NCBI GenBank assembly: GCA_030248065.1
Contig: JASAMV010007442.1
Coordinates: forward strand, 1 to 64,000
DNA length: 64,000 bases
Source: Rhynchonema sp. JSB1_4
Lineage: Eukaryota > Nematoda > Chromadorea > Monhysterida > Xyalidae
Reading direction: 5' to 3'
Shown: positions 43,353 to 60,100 of the stretch, one piece after another
Layout of the letters: every line of letters starts with the position of its first letter
How positions within the stretch are numbered: position 1 is the stretch's first letter
Made by a program: the position numbers and the translations under genes
The notes under the pieces: generated by a model
Database searches by the model: none
Seen by the model: only the letters and a program-made list of their open reading frames with translations
Told to the model about the DNA's origin: nothing

Positions 43353-45876
43353 GTTCTCATATTATCCATGTGATGTCACAACCGAACTGGAACGAGATCA
43401 AATTGGATGGGATTGGATACCAAAGCTCACCCATGTATGTACACCACAACAGCGGTCGAGAGGGCTCTTTTACTTAACGCATGGGATTCAGTCGTACCAA
43501 CAATAATTGTTGAAATTCATGGAAATTCGATGACAAGTAAAAATTGCAAATTATATAATACAGCATGTTCAAGCAAGTGGATAACGATGAAGAATTTCTA
43601 AGACAAGTCCATATGCTGCAAACACCAATTCCATTTCCATCAAGCAACCACGTGGTTGCAATCCAGAAAAACTGACCAAAGACATTTCAGTGTATAGACA
43701 GAGACAAATGTACATTAAAACTCTCAGAAAACTCCACAAAATTAGGGAGAGAAAGAAAGCAGCTAAAATAAACCGAAAACTTCACTTGCACTTTTTCTTA
43801 AAACCGTTTCTCTAGCATATCACGTGTGTGGGGATAAACCAAATCATAACACCGGCTTTCTATGTAATATTGTAGCAAATCCAATTCGAGGTGAAATAGT
43901 GAATATGTAGCTTACGCACAGAGCAATCTATTCAGACAGCAAATTTTATCTTCAAAATTCGAGAAAGAGAAATCACAATGCCGGGCTGGGTGAGTGACAA
44001 TTCAGAAAAGTTGAGAATTCAATCATTATAAAGTTAGTGATGTGCTTAGGAGTGATCTCACATCGCAGCAAAGCAACGCCCCTCTCAGAAAACATGCGGA
44101 GAAAACTGGAAACCAGGTGACAGAAAACATACTCGTGTGCATAATTCCATTCAGCGAAAATATGTTTAGTGTGTGTCTACAAGCAATTGAACACGTTACG
44201 TGTATACAGGGCTGTTACATAGGACGAAAAATATAAACTCGTTTTCAACGTGTACTAACCCCAGATATCAAAAAATGTTGGTCTGCGTAACCTAGCACAC
44301 ACATTATGTATAATACATGTGTATTTCAAAGAACACAAACACAACACAAAAAAGAGGGCCATGACTCAGTTGAAAAAATAATTTAGACGCACGCAAACCA
44401 CCGTGTCAGAAACACAAAAAATTTGAGCGTTGAAACACATAAAATCGATTTATTGTGAAAAACCACTATGTTTAGCATCGCACGTAGCACAATTGGGTGC
44501 CTCAACATGACCCAGGTTAAAACACCGCAGAATCACATGGTAAGTATTGGAGAGTGCGTAAAAGACGAACAGCAGATTCGTAAAATGACCGGGAACTTGA
44601 GAATCGAAATTGAGTTTCGCGAAGGCCAAGCAAAATTATACAAATGTGACAACAATTAATGTGCACATCCCAGGTTGATTGAAAACTACAGAGAGGCAGA
44701 TGATTTTTTTAGTCAAATTTACTAATCTTTAAAGCGGGAAACCGTATATCTCATGCTTGCTTTTTTACTACGCAGTTAGACTGTTTATGTCCAACGGTCA
44801 CAAAAACAACGATCAAACGAGATAAACCACGTTAAACCGTCAGAATTTATCTTTGAAAAGTTGCTTTCAGGAACAAAAGCGAGCTTGTGCCGACTTACGC
44901 TCACCCTTTTGATCATGAAAGGCAGTGAGACTGAGACAAGAACCAGCTCGCTGACAGATGAAACCTTTGTGAAACATTTCACACGTGGCTGTTGATTGAC
45001 GAGCTGGTTGGATTCCCTACCAAATGTTCTGCCGTTGCCTGATCAAAAGGGGTAGCGTAAGTCGGCACAAGCTAGAGTTTGTTCCCGAAAGCAAATTTTT
45101 GAAAATTAATTCTCACAATTTAAACGCATTTCATATTGTTTGAACGATGTTTTTGTGATCATTCATCGTATATAGTCACATTTTATTGCGAAAGGCCGGA
45201 TTCTGAGAGCATGCGATATCCGGTTGCCCGGTTTAAGCCGTCAATTAATTTCAGAAGCTATTAAAGTTTTAGAATTTAGTAGTGTTTTGCTACTATTTTT
45301 TCATCAAAATACAGGAAAAATTTCAACAACTGTCACAAAATAAAACGATGTAGTTTCCCCCCGTTTCAATACGTAGCGGTAAATTTTAGGAATGAACCAC
45401 AACAATGACGTCAAAACAGCAAAAAGGTGGTTTTTGGAACGTGCTGGTAAAAAATTAGAAAAGCTACTAAAATTTTCAGTTTGGTGCTTTTTGTTAGCCG
45501 AATTTGAATATAAACCCTGGGGACACATGAACTGAGTCGCGACATGACCATATGAGATTATCCAAAGCAACATTTCGTGGCGTATGAGCTATTTTTCTGG
45601 GGTGCTTGGAGTGAAAGAAAGCAAGGCATACAAAAACCATATGTTCTGTACATCTGTACACAATGCGTTGCGTGATGTGGCAAGGCCAATGTAATGTTTC
45701 AACAGCTCACAGGATTCCATTCCGTTCGTCGTGTCGCGTGTCCATCGGCCAACTGTCATCACTGGATGTGCGTGGTCTGCAATGATTATGGCAGCATGCA
45801 GCATTTTGCAACCAGTCAATTAATTAGTCAAGCAGCGATCGGGATGCTGGCAATCAGATCTGGCCCGCCCACCACT
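43353..45876. other. Convergent intergenic region with an inverted repeat
   Basis: This lies between the IR-like gene (+) and TPRA1 (-). At 44862-44922 and 45039-45100 CGAGCTTGTGCCGACTTACG and CCCTTTTGATCA are mutually inverted, forming a foldback. At 45420-45530 AAGCTACTAAAATTTTCAGT and GCCGAATTTGAATATAAACC match a segment at about 60090-60170, a dispersed repeat. No gene is supported. Confidence 0.5.
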
Positions 45877-46258
45877 CAGTGATGTGGTTGGGGGGTATGG
45901 GGGGTATTACCCCCCCCCCCCAACTGCTAGGTAGCTTTCTTGCTCCGGAACCCATACCCCCCAAACTGGCTAGCTAGCTTTCTTGCTCCGGTCACCAAGT
46001 AAAAAAGTGTTGATTTTAGTGCCAAAATGACCATTTTATGGGCCAAAATGGTCAAATTCGTTCAACTTTTCTCACACGTGCACAAAAACACGCATTTTAA
46101 GGCTTATTTTAGCATAATTTCGACCAATTTTTATACCCCTGTTTTTGACTTCTGGACCAATACCCCCCCAAATCGGGGTACCCGGCTAGCTAGCTAGCTT
46201 TCTTGCGCCGGACCCCTCCAGCTAGCTAGCTTTCTTGCTCGGACCAACTACATCACTG
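45877..46258. mobile_element. hAT-like MITE, family B, copy 2 (reverse orientation)
   Basis: It begins CAGTGATGTGGTTGG and ends CCAACTACATCACTG, with an exact 8-bp duplication CCACCACT (45869-45876 and 46259-46266). It is the reverse complement of copy 31109-31507 with only small differences, so the family moved recently. Confidence 0.93.
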
Positions 46259-46520
46259 CCACCACTTGATGTCTTTATGAGTTTAACACGGTGACCTTTT
46301 TGTGAACTGTAAACTGACCAGCGTAAAAGTGGTTTCTTTCAAATCTGGCTGGCCTCTTGGTGCTGCTTTTAAGATGGTCGGTCGAAATCAGTTTTAAAAA
46401 AATCGCCAAACAACCACGTATTAAATACATATGCCACAGCCCAACCCGATACAAACGGCATCCCAGCCGCATGCCTCATGCAATCGATCGCTCAATCGCT
46501 TGTTCAATAAATCAACCAAT

Positions 46521-49331
46521 CTACCTAAACACCACGGGTTGTGCAATGACATTGCTCGGTCCGGGTGCATCGAAAGTAATCGTGTCATGGCCCCCGATCT
46601 GGAACTGATCGTATTGCGATGTGGTTGGCTGCGACCCGTCTGTGACAAGCACTCGATCGTCGTAGTAACTGCAAGAACAACAGGCCACGACAATAGGTTA
46701 TAGTCTTAATATGAATAAACCCTGTAATTGTTTGTTTTTCACACAAGCTGTTCTGTTGTGGGGCAGGCAGACAGCAATCAATGATTACAAAATAGTTTCG
46801 TCATTCGAAACGAAGTTTGCATTATTTTCTTCCTGCTGATGAAGTGAAGCTCATTGTTCAACAAAATCAACGTGAACAAAAATCACTGACTTATACAATG
46901 GATTCGGTCCGGTGGCCACTTGTAACGCAGTCGAATCGTAGCGTTGCGATGGTGTGCCGTGCAGTAGGTCATCATAGCTCGGTGATGTCAGGCCTGAACG
47001 ACCAAGAAACTGTCATCAAAGCGCAGAAACAAAGTGAAAATATACACAAAAGAAAACAACACAAACCAGGAAAAGCCGGATAATAGTTGCCCGAGTCCGG
47101 CATCTCCCCGGTCGCCGCGGCACCACCAGGGTCCAGGTCCTTTTGTCGTCGATATGAGAACAAACGGCCAGACTGAGAATTTTTTCTGAAGAAAAAATTG
47201 TAGATGTAGTAAAAACTTCTCAGAAACCGCGTTGTTGTTTCTTATTCCGCCGACACCCGGTCTTTCTGTCTTTTATTTTTCTTTTTCCTTTTCCAAAAAA
47301 ATTTTTTCTTTTCAAATTTTACGCTTCTACTAGAATAGGGAGGGCGCAATGCATCTCATGACTGATGAGGACCCGGATGCATTGTGACATATATAGTCTC
47401 GTGAAAGGGTCCGAAACTTATGCAGCTTTAGACTACTCTATCATTATAAAAATTGCTAAATAAAACACTGCTATACACTCCTTTTATGACCAATGGTAGG
47501 ATCTTGAAGACTGCGAATAAGAAAACTACGATATTAAGAGATGTTACATCAACGTGGAACAGGGGTCGTTTTCAACTGTAGAAAAGAATTGCAAACCGCA
47601 AAACTCACGGTATATAATTCTTGAGAAACGTGAAGTAGACAAACGGCGTATAGACAGCAAAGTACACGTACGAAGTCACGTCGACGACGCTGAAAAATAA
47701 TCTATACTACTAAAACAGGAAGACGTATGTGTCTCTGTGGCCCCCTCCCTCGGAAGGGCGGACGGGTCAATTTTCACGGTTAGCTTTGGGTATGCTAACG
47801 GGTCTTCGGGGGGGCACGGCACGGGCGCGGCGCTGTAGCCGGGCCGTAGGCACGGGTCCCGTCTAGTAGAATCAGAACTTTCTGTTCAAATTCAATTTTC
47901 AAATCTTAAAAATTGACCGACCACATGCCAATCATATGTTCGGTGTAAATGAGCGCAGCACCAGCCACTTGGCACAGATTCAATGCCGACATCAGCAGAC
48001 AGTAGATGTAGTACCGGCGACGTTCTGAAATTAGCCAATCAGAAGGTTGCAAACGGAAACAAATCAACAAATACTACCCAAAATAATGAAACAAATGTCG
48101 ACCTGGTACCAAGACGAATCGTTTCAATGGGGAGCACGGCAGCACAAACGCAGCTGCGTACATCTGTAGAAAACAAACGGAAATCACGCAAAGATGCGTC
48201 TTCGAATGTGAACAAATAACGTTCCGCACTTCGTTATGGTCTGTCCCAAGTTATAATGACGCGCAACCAACCGCAGCAAACAGTCCCGAGGTGATGATCC
48301 AGAAGAGCATGCCCCCATGTGCAAACAGTGTCATATTCGCATCATCCGGCGGTTTGTAATGCTCGTCGGGATGCCAGAATTCCTGCATTATTCGCTTTCA
48401 TTACTGCAAATGACAAGTATGAAAAAATGTGACGTTTCACAGCGCTTACCTGCCAAGACTGAACGCCGCTGAACACGAATCCAGTGGCTATGGTTGCCAC
48501 AAGCACCCGTCTGATACTCGTACGACTATCGAGATGGCCTGGGAGAGAAAATGTTTCACTCAATTGTGACATTCTTTCAGCGTTTCAGTTGTAATATTTC
48601 TAAACGAAGAGACGAAGAAAAGGACACTAAAAACAAAATCTCACCGAAGAACAGCGCAAACGTAATAAAGCACAATTCGGATGAAAGCAAAAAGAAGCGC
48701 AACGCGATCCAGAGTATCTGAAAAATATCTTGGTCATTTGGAGCACAATTTTTTCCAAATTTCAAAATTAAACCTTGTCAGCGATATCACCAGCGTAGTT
48801 GGTTGCCGTGGCCGACATCGATACTATGCACCGAATGATGTTAAGTATGGTTATGATGTAAATCTAGAAAATTAGTCATTAGACGACTTTTTAGTTAATT
48901 TCAACTTATCAAAACCACAATACGCCAAGAATGTAACGTACCAAAAAGAAGAACGTTTTGAACACCGGACTTCTTGTCACTTTCAGTTTGGCCAGGATTC
49001 GACGAAATTTGAAGAGCAAGAAAACCAGAAAGATCACATTCGGCACAATAATGGCGATGTCCCATATCCGAACACTGCAAGAAATGTCAATGAATACCCA
49101 AACTTACTATCAGCAAGACTATCGTGCAAATTTGTTCATCCGGCATAGAACAGTTTACAACAGCATCACGTCAGAAGCGTAAATCGGCACCGACCTTTTC
49201 TTGCCAACTTGCTGCACGAGCACCTGCTTGCAAAATGGTATGAGATGAGCCAATGTGCCATTGCCATGATCCGTGCCATTGTCGGGCATTCTCGATAAGT
49301 CCCCACTAACATAGGGTATCGGTGAAGTCAT
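46521..49331 (-). CDS. TPRA1: TPRA1-like seven-transmembrane protein (adipocyte-associated 1 / GPR175 family)
   Basis: Twelve exons: 49331-49195, 49074-48942, 48863-48774, 48717-48645, 48538-48450, 48382-48272, 48163-48103, 48024-47922, 47689-47609, 47185-47067, 46993-46891, 46668-46521; 415 aa. TPRA1 is a membrane protein with seven predicted helices and no settled ligand. An N-glycosylatable extracellular N-terminus (NGT sites) leads to the first helix (RIWDIAIIVPNVIFLVFLLF). ILWIALRFFLLSSELCFI, SIRRVLV and the EFWHPDE.YKPPDD loop follow the family pattern. The VPERRRYYIY loop, a last helix ending TFLKNYIP, LFSYRRQKD and a disordered Gly/Pro/Asp/Tyr tail come next. The start is the first in-frame ATG, four codons inside an apparent exon after an acceptor, so an upstream 5' UTR exon is likely. 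Confidence 0.92.
47701..47866. mobile_element. Helitron-like non-autonomous element in a TPRA1 intron
   Basis: It starts TCTATACTACTAAAACAGG and ends with a small hairpin ACGGG-T-CCCGT followed by CTAG. It sits between A and T with no target duplication. A TC start, a 3' hairpin plus CTRR end and AT insertion are the Helitron hallmarks. The 166-bp length and absence of coding make it non-autonomous. Confidence 0.7.
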
Positions 49332-50668
49332 GTTTCGGAACTGTTAAACAAAAACATAACACAAGTATTTGTACCAATTAAAGAGAAGACGATAAAAGTA
49401 ATAGCGGTGAGCTACCGCCAACGGTGAGAGCATACGCATCAACCGAATTTCCGCCAACGTGATTAACTTCGGATGTCACAAGAGCAACACAGTTTATCCG
49501 TGTTTTGAAATCAATCAATAAATCAGCACATTGTGGCGCACAATGTAATACATATCAATTTCCACAACTGAAACCACGTAAAACTCGTTATCAAACCACT
49601 ATATAAGTGTGAAAAATCAAACCAAGAGATAAATCATGAAGGATATCTGACCACCAACCTAGAGCGATTAAATGAGCAAGGATGGTGCAGCTTTCAACAC
49701 AAACCCACGTGCGTGGCTCATTGCTCCACAGATTACCACAGTGGAACAGTCGATCAGAAAATCAAGAAAACATTAAGATATTCAGTCCAGTTTTAAATTG
49801 ACATGTAATAGGCGATTTTTCTCAGCCCCACTAGGTTGGTGCAAGCCCGGAGTTTTCATTTCATATGACCGCAGTCCCAACGAAAACACCAGAAAGCCGT
49901 CACATTATCACAAAACGGATACAATATGGAAACCTCAGAAAAAAATGAAAATTTTAACCGGCACTGTATCATACTAAGTAATCATCTCGCTTGATTTTGC
50001 CCCACACGAGACAATGCAAATATAAACAGAACCATACAACCTTAACGCACGCATACTGTAAACAGCCAAGGTACGAAAACGATCACGTGTGAAATCGCTT
50101 GATTTAAAATTGAGACTTGCAAGACGGAAGCAACACCACTTGGTGCTGATCATGGTGACTAGTCCCTGTCTGCTCAAGCACATTTCAAAACAGTCATTTT
50201 CAACACAAAACATCACAATTATTTGAGAAGACAGAACGGAACTGACCTGTCAGACATAACATACCGCGCGTTCAAACATTGCATACAGGGCGACAAGCAA
50301 TCGGTGAATGTGTGTAGTAAAGGGGTGTGCTGTGTGGATAACAAGATAGGGAGAAAATCTGTTTTTCGCAAAATGTTGAAATCATGCAAGAGTAAATCCA
50401 GGTTGAAAACCGGGATACGTACAAACGAACAAAACTGTTTGTAACCAGAACAGAGCGACCAATGCGAGACATGCACGAAACAGCAATAATATATGGCGAT
50501 ATAACGGGGGTGGTGGTTAATGATTAAAGGCTTATGTGATGTGCCAAAGTAGGCAGCCAAAAAAACTGGACCTAGGTGATTTCGTTTGAATAAAATAAAG
50601 TCCTTTTGCAAGCCCGGTACCCAGGCCGACATCACATTGTTGTCAAAGGCGAGAGCGGCACACACCCA
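49332..50668. other. Intergenic region between TPRA1 and Rab7
   Basis: This AT-rich stretch lies upstream of TPRA1 and downstream of the Rab7 stop, so it should hold the TPRA1 promoter and Rab7 3' UTR. A 148-codon minus-strand open frame at 50219-50665 lacks similarity or splice support and is not called. Confidence 0.5.
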
Positions 50669-54381
<3,713 letters not shown>

Positions 54382-55278
54382 AATTCACCGATTGACTGAC
54401 ACAATACGGATAAAAGTACGGTGGGTAAGGTGACTGGTCGCTCGCTAGTCGGTGAGGTGAGGTCGTCGACGTGCAGCAGTGAATACGTACGTGGAAGGAA
54501 AGGAACAAAGCTGCAGTTGCTGTCTCGTCTTGCGCAGTCACAGGAAAAGAAAAGTTCGCAGTTTATTAATGGCTGAGTTGATGCCGATTTGAGCAAAGTG
54601 GTCTCCACAGACGCGACGTCGCTTTGTTCCTTGTTGGTCGCTTGCGCTTGCTGTTGCTGGAGCTGTGGCTGCGCTGCAGTAACAGGGGAAATCGATTTGA
54701 CTTGGCGTTGGCACCCACAATCGATGGTTGTTCGTGGTCAATGTCTCTGCAACAAACGACAAAATCGTGTCTTTGGGTGTGGGTAAATATCACGACGAAT
54801 CTTGCGAAATTGTGAAATCACTCTCTCTCTCTCTGCTCCTGGGCCTCTGCCTGCTACACGAACGAAAAGTGAATCACGTGATGCACGTTCTCTTCCATTT
54901 CGTTTTTTTCACGTGACCGACCGCCGACTGTGCGTGTGGCGTGATTCGCGTGCGTGTGTGATCTGATTCCAGCCATTCCAACAATAAATTTGACTGAATT
55001 GTTTGTTGGAAAAACTATAGATTATCATCAGTAACTCGCTTTTTTCTTCATTCAAAGATCAGCCATTTATTTTATCTCCTTCTCAAAAGCATGTCTTTTG
55101 AACATGGCATGACAGCACAAATTAGGATCACTTTCTGATGGAAGAATGTTGTGGCCAGGATTTAGGCTTTGTGATTTTCAAGATTCGATGCAAAACTCAG
55201 CACAGCAGTTCCTTTTTTCGATTGTAACTTTCGTCAAAGTTTTGAGTTCTCTCAGCGTAGGTGTTCTCAAAGTTTTCA
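54382..55278. other. Rab7 upstream region
   Basis: This holds the Rab7 5' UTR and promoter and the 3' UTR of the next minus-strand gene. GT/CT-rich patches occur near 54830. No gene is supported, although several overlapping open frames of 60-75 codons exist. Confidence 0.5.
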
Positions 55279-56540
55279 TCAGAACATGTATTCACTGCGT
55301 TTGGTGTTGGCTTGGGTCGCACCGCCGTGATGTGGTTTGTAGTACTGTTTGATCTCGAGCTCGATTTGTTGCGCGATCGCTGACGGCGGCAGAATTTGAA
55401 GGGCACGCAGGTTGTCGTCAACGTAGACGCTCGTGCTGGCCAGCGATGCCGTGCTCTGAGATGCTGGTGCGCTCTGCAAACAACACAAATTTGCTCAGAA
55501 ATTATTTAGACATGCCGATCGATTGTAACCTGTTCCTGTTGGATTTCGTGACTCAAATGATGATGTTCTTTCATGACCGACGCCGGTGATCGGCTGTATC
55601 CGGCCTGAAGCGGTATACAATGGTCTTTTCTTGCTGTTCCTGATTAATTTGCATTTGAGCCGACCTTTGATCGACTGTGACTGGCTTTGCGTTGCCCACT
55701 GCCACTTCCATCACCACCGTGCAGTGACGGGTCGTCCATCGCATAGGTCGACTGGAATGGACGTGCCTGGCGGCTGGCACCTGAAGAAAGCTTTCAGTTT
55801 GACAAAACCGGTTGGCTTGGGCCTTCTTAGAAAAAAGCACACCGGTCTGGGCAACATCGGCCAGATAGACCGACTGTGGGTATTGGACGACGTTCAGTTG
55901 CGAACGTTCCGATTCGTCGACGATGAGAACATGGCGACTTTCTGGGGCTCGCTCGTTGTCGATCAGACTTTCGTTCAGACTCGTCACGTAGTATTCGGAT
56001 TCAACGCCCTCGATCACTGCTGTTTCGCTGAAGATCAAACATGTGAGAAACATCAAGCTCCCGCTGATAAAATATCACAGAATGACTTCGCACACGTGCC
56101 TCTCACTTTCGACATCGCTCATTGACAGACTTGCGATCACGCCCGTTGGTGCTTGTGGCGCCATCTGTTTGGAAGCTGCAACCAGATATTATATTTGGGG
56201 GTGATTCGGCAATACATTCTTGCAACTTCACCGAATGAATGAGTTCCGTTTTTACGTGCGTTCCCCGACTTAAACACCAACTTGTTTGTGTGACGGCTGT
56301 GCGTTCCAGATGGCGAGCAGTGATTACGTTGAGACTGGATTGTCGGTCAGGTGGCTTGGCTGTGACGAGATTCGTTCGACCACGATGCCGACGCACACCG
56401 AGCAGATTCGATTTCGGGCCCGACATGATCGCGTCAACGAGTTTCGGATATCGCATATGATGCGATCGGTAGGTTTCGGTGGTTTTGGCGGCCATCGCTG
56501 GTGCACTGGCTTGAAGTGGGATTAGAACTGGTGGGGTCAT
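55279..56540 (-). CDS. Unrecognised 296-aa protein
   Basis: Six exons: 56540-56282, 56175-56107, 56019-55843, 55780-55665, 55604-55530, 55473-55279, with closing phases. The N-terminal part is basic (SGPKSNLLGVRRHRGRTN). An acidic middle follows (TVIEGVESEYYVTSLNESLI, then SRHVLIVDESERSQ). Next is a Ser/Gly/His-rich stretch (GGDGSGSGQRKASHSRSK), and the C-terminus has an amphipathic helix-like segment (ILPPSAIAQQIELEIKQYYK) and ends KRSEYMF. No membrane segment, signal peptide or known domain was recognised. The exon 3 acceptor (after AAACAG) was chosen because it keeps the frame; the nearer CTTCAG would hit a stop. A nuclear or scaffold role would be a guess. Confidence 0.65.
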
Positions 56541-57182
56541 GATGGATGTCCAGTGAAATTTGAGGAAAATACAGGAAGAAAAGGCCAATTTGGGTAATGA
56601 AGTCACTGCCCTCCCTTTTGTTCTTGCTCTAAAACACTTTTCCGTAACTATACAGTGGCATGAGACTGTCACTGCAATGTGTCGACAACACTAGCATTCA
56701 AGATTGCAATGCTATGGCACGAAAATCATAGAAAAGGGGGCTCGCGCGCATTCACACAGTTCCATCAGTTGATCCGTTTAGTTGTTTTGAATCTTTCTTC
56801 TTCTTCCGCCGTATAGGAAGGCTCAATAAAAGCAGGCTTTTGACCAGTGTATCGAGTCGGCTCAATACCGTTTGTCGGTTCAATCCATTTTATTTGCATT
56901 GCGTCTTCTCGTTAATTTTATGTGGTCTGGAGGGAAAGCTCAATACCGTGGTATCGAGTCTTCTACCATCTCCGTGCATGCCCTCCCAGCTTCCCAGTGC
57001 TTCACCATACCACATTCCTAAATGGAACCGAAACCCGATAGATCCAATCCAAACGAAAACCACGAAACCAAAGAAAGAGAATTCAAGGTTTTCGAATCGA
57101 TCGAAGATCGAAGTGAGGAATGAATGTTATTTTGGCCTGCTCTCTCTCTTTCTGACCCTGATTCTGGTTGCAAAAATCCAAA
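56541..57182. promoter_or_regulatory. Shared upstream region of a divergent gene pair
   Basis: About 640 bp separate the start of the 296-aa protein gene (minus) from NF-YB (plus), so promoters for both probably lie here. No CCAAT/TATA arrangement was confidently assigned. Confidence 0.45.
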
Positions 57183-60100
57183 ATGTCGTCACCCGGAAAG
57201 TCAAACACGAAGCAACATCAGTCGAAGTCCTCTGGAAGCGCTCCATCAAACAAGCGTCAACGAGTTGCTCTGTCAAACGATCCGCCAGTTTCGTTCATGG
57301 ATAACAACAGCAACAGTGATGAGAATGCAGTCATGCCGGGGTTCAGCGGTGCTGGTCCAACGCAAGAATCTCAAGAAGTTGGTTTTTTTTCTATTAGCGC
57401 TGTCAGACTGATCAACAGGGACAGGATTTCCGTTCTCTAACTCGGAGCCGACTCGGACTGAAGTTTCCGGCCCGAACTGTTGGGCCGGGCCGGGCCGAGG
57501 TGGGGAGAACAAATTGGGGCTTCCTAAACCTCACCGACCTCACACCTCACCCTCACCGCATCCTAAACCTCACCACTCTCCAACCTCACCCTACCTAAAC
57601 CTCACCACCTTTGAACCTCACCCCCCTAAACCTCACCACCCTCACTCTTCCTAAACCTCACCACCCCAAACCTCACCTGCCCTAAACCTCACCACCACAC
57701 CCACCTCACCACCCCACCTCACCAACCTCACCACCTCACCACCCCACCTCACCAACCTCACCACCCCACCTCACCAACCTCACCACCCCAACCCCACCCC
57801 ACCTCACCACCTCACGCACCTCACCAACCTCACCACCTCACCAACCTCACCAACCTCACCACCTCACCAACCCACTGTTGGAGCTGGGGGGGTTTGGGGG
57901 GGTAGCCCCCCAGTACAGTAGGTATCCCCCTTCGCCTGGTACAGTAGGTATCCCCCCGATGTTTGGCATGGTACAGTAGGTATCCCCCCCCCCCGATTTT
58001 CACCCTGGTACAGTAGGTATCCCCCGATTTTGCCCCAAAGGTGCCAATTTTTGACCAAAATGGCCAAAATTAGTGTAAAATCAGTGGTTTTTACCTCAAA
58101 TTACCCAAAATTCGCGCGCTACGCGCGCAAATACTACGTTTTCACACGATTCCACACATAATAAAAGCATTAAAAATTTTCACCCCAGAACCTAACCCTC
58201 CAACCCCCCCAAACCCCCCTAGGTACATAACCCCCCAGGCCGTCGGCTCTGGTACAGTAGGTATCCCCCTCTCCGAGCCCGGTACAGTAGGTATCCCCCC
58301 CTGTCCCAGAGTACCTCCAACACTGCACCAACCTCACCAGCCTCACCACCTCACCAGCCTCACGTACCCACCTCACTATCAACCAAGCCGAACAGAAGGA
58401 CATGTCATGTGGGGAGCGCCTCGAATCATGCCCGAAGTGGGTGAGTTTCAGGCAGGCCCAGTGTTGGAGGTGGGGGGGTTTGGGGGGGGGTAGCCCCCCA
58501 GTACAGTAGGTATCCCCCTCGCCTGGTACAGCCGATGTTTGGCATGGTACAGTAGGTATCCCCCCCGATTTTCACCCCGGTACAGTAGGTATCCCCCCGA
58601 TTTTGCCCCAAAAGTGCCAATTTTTGACCAAAATGGCCAAAATTAGTGTAAAATCAGTGGTTTTTGCCTCAAATTACCTAAAATTCGCGCGCTACGCGCG
58701 CAAATACTACGTTTTCACACGATTCCACACATAATAAACACATTAAAAATTTTCACCCCAAAACCTAACCCCCCAAACCCCCCCTAGGTACATAACCCCC
58801 CCAGGCCATCGGCTCTGGTACAGTAGGTATCCCCCCTCTCCGAGCGCGGTACAGTAGGTATCCCCCCCTCCAGAGTACCTCCAACACTGGGCAGGCCCAG
58901 TGGTGTCGTTGGGTGGGGGGTTTACCCCCCCTGGTATGGGGTATGGGAAATCGGCCGGGGGTATGGGGTATGGGAAATTTTTCACTTTTGGAACAAGCAC
59001 CCCTAAGAAATGACTTTTTGACCCCGAGAAGTACCAAAATTGGCCATTTTTCGTCCAAAAATGTCAAAAATCGCTTACTACCGCAAGAAAACGCTGTTTT
59101 AAGCACTTTTTAGACCAATTTTGGCACTTTTAGAAGATTTTTGGGATCATTTTTTTCAAAACCCCCACCCTCGGGTATGGGAAATTTTTGAGTTTTTGGA
59201 AAACCCCCCCCCCCTGGTATGGGAAATTTTTGATTTTTGGGGGTATGTATGGGAAATTTCCCGAAAATTGGGCTGGGTATGGGAAAATTTCGATTTCTCA
59301 ACGACACCACTGGGCAGGCCCGATTTAGTGGGCCGGGCACAGGTTAGTGAGGTGGTGAGGTAGGTGAGGTGGTGTGGTGAGGTTGGTGAGGTGGTGAGGT
59401 TGGTGAGGTAGTGTGGTAAGGTGGTGTGGTGAGGTTGGTGAGGTGGTGAGGTAGGTGAGGTGCGTGAGGTGGTGAGGTTGCTGGTGTGGTGAGGTAGGTG
59501 AGGTGCGTGAGGTGGTGAGGTTGGTGAGGTGAGGTGGTGAGGTTGGTGAGGTGAGGTGGTGAGGTAGGTGAGGTGGTGTGGTGAGGTTGGTGAGGTGGTG
59601 AGGTTGCTGGTGTGGTGAGGTTGGTGAGGTGAGGTGGTGAGGTGGTGAGGTTGCTGGTGTGGTGAGGCAGGTGAGGTGGTGAGGTTGCTGGTGTGGTGAG
59701 GTGGTGAGGTTTAGGGAAGGTGAGGTTTTGGGGTGGTGAGGTTTAGGAAGGGTGAGGGTGGTGAGGCTGGTGAGGTCGGTGAGGTTTAGGAAGCCCCCTC
59801 CCCGCCTGGGTAGCAACACCACTCAACCACTGGTGGCTGGAGCAGAATACAAAACACTTCAAACCTGACCAATTCAACAAAAAGGATGATGCAAACTCCC
59901 AAAATTTTCGCGCTGCGAGCGATGATCATCATTTTCGATACGGTTATACCATCATTGGTGTCAAAAAAAGGCCATAAACGGTAATAAAACTACGTAGTAT
60001 AACCCCTATTTGATATAAGTCCGTAAATTGTGGAGATCGACAGCAATAAGGTGGTAAAACACCTAAAACGTTGTTTTTGGAATAAGTTAGTAAAATTCTT

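Noticed and set aside
44468..44659. 63-codon plus-strand frame between the IR-like gene and TPRA1
   Set aside because: It starts with ATG but shows no family similarity, no flanking exons and AT-rich codon use.
50219..50665. 148-codon minus-strand open frame downstream of Rab7
   Set aside because: There is no similarity, no splice support and AT-rich composition; it lies in the expected Rab7 3' UTR.
54538..54815. Overlapping open frames upstream of Rab7 on both strands
   Set aside because: They are short, mutually overlapping and low-complexity; more likely 5' UTR/promoter DNA.
59325..59822. 165-codon Pro/Thr/His/Leu-rich open frame
   Set aside because: It is a direct translation of the GGTGAGGT minisatellite on the minus strand; open in several frames by composition.
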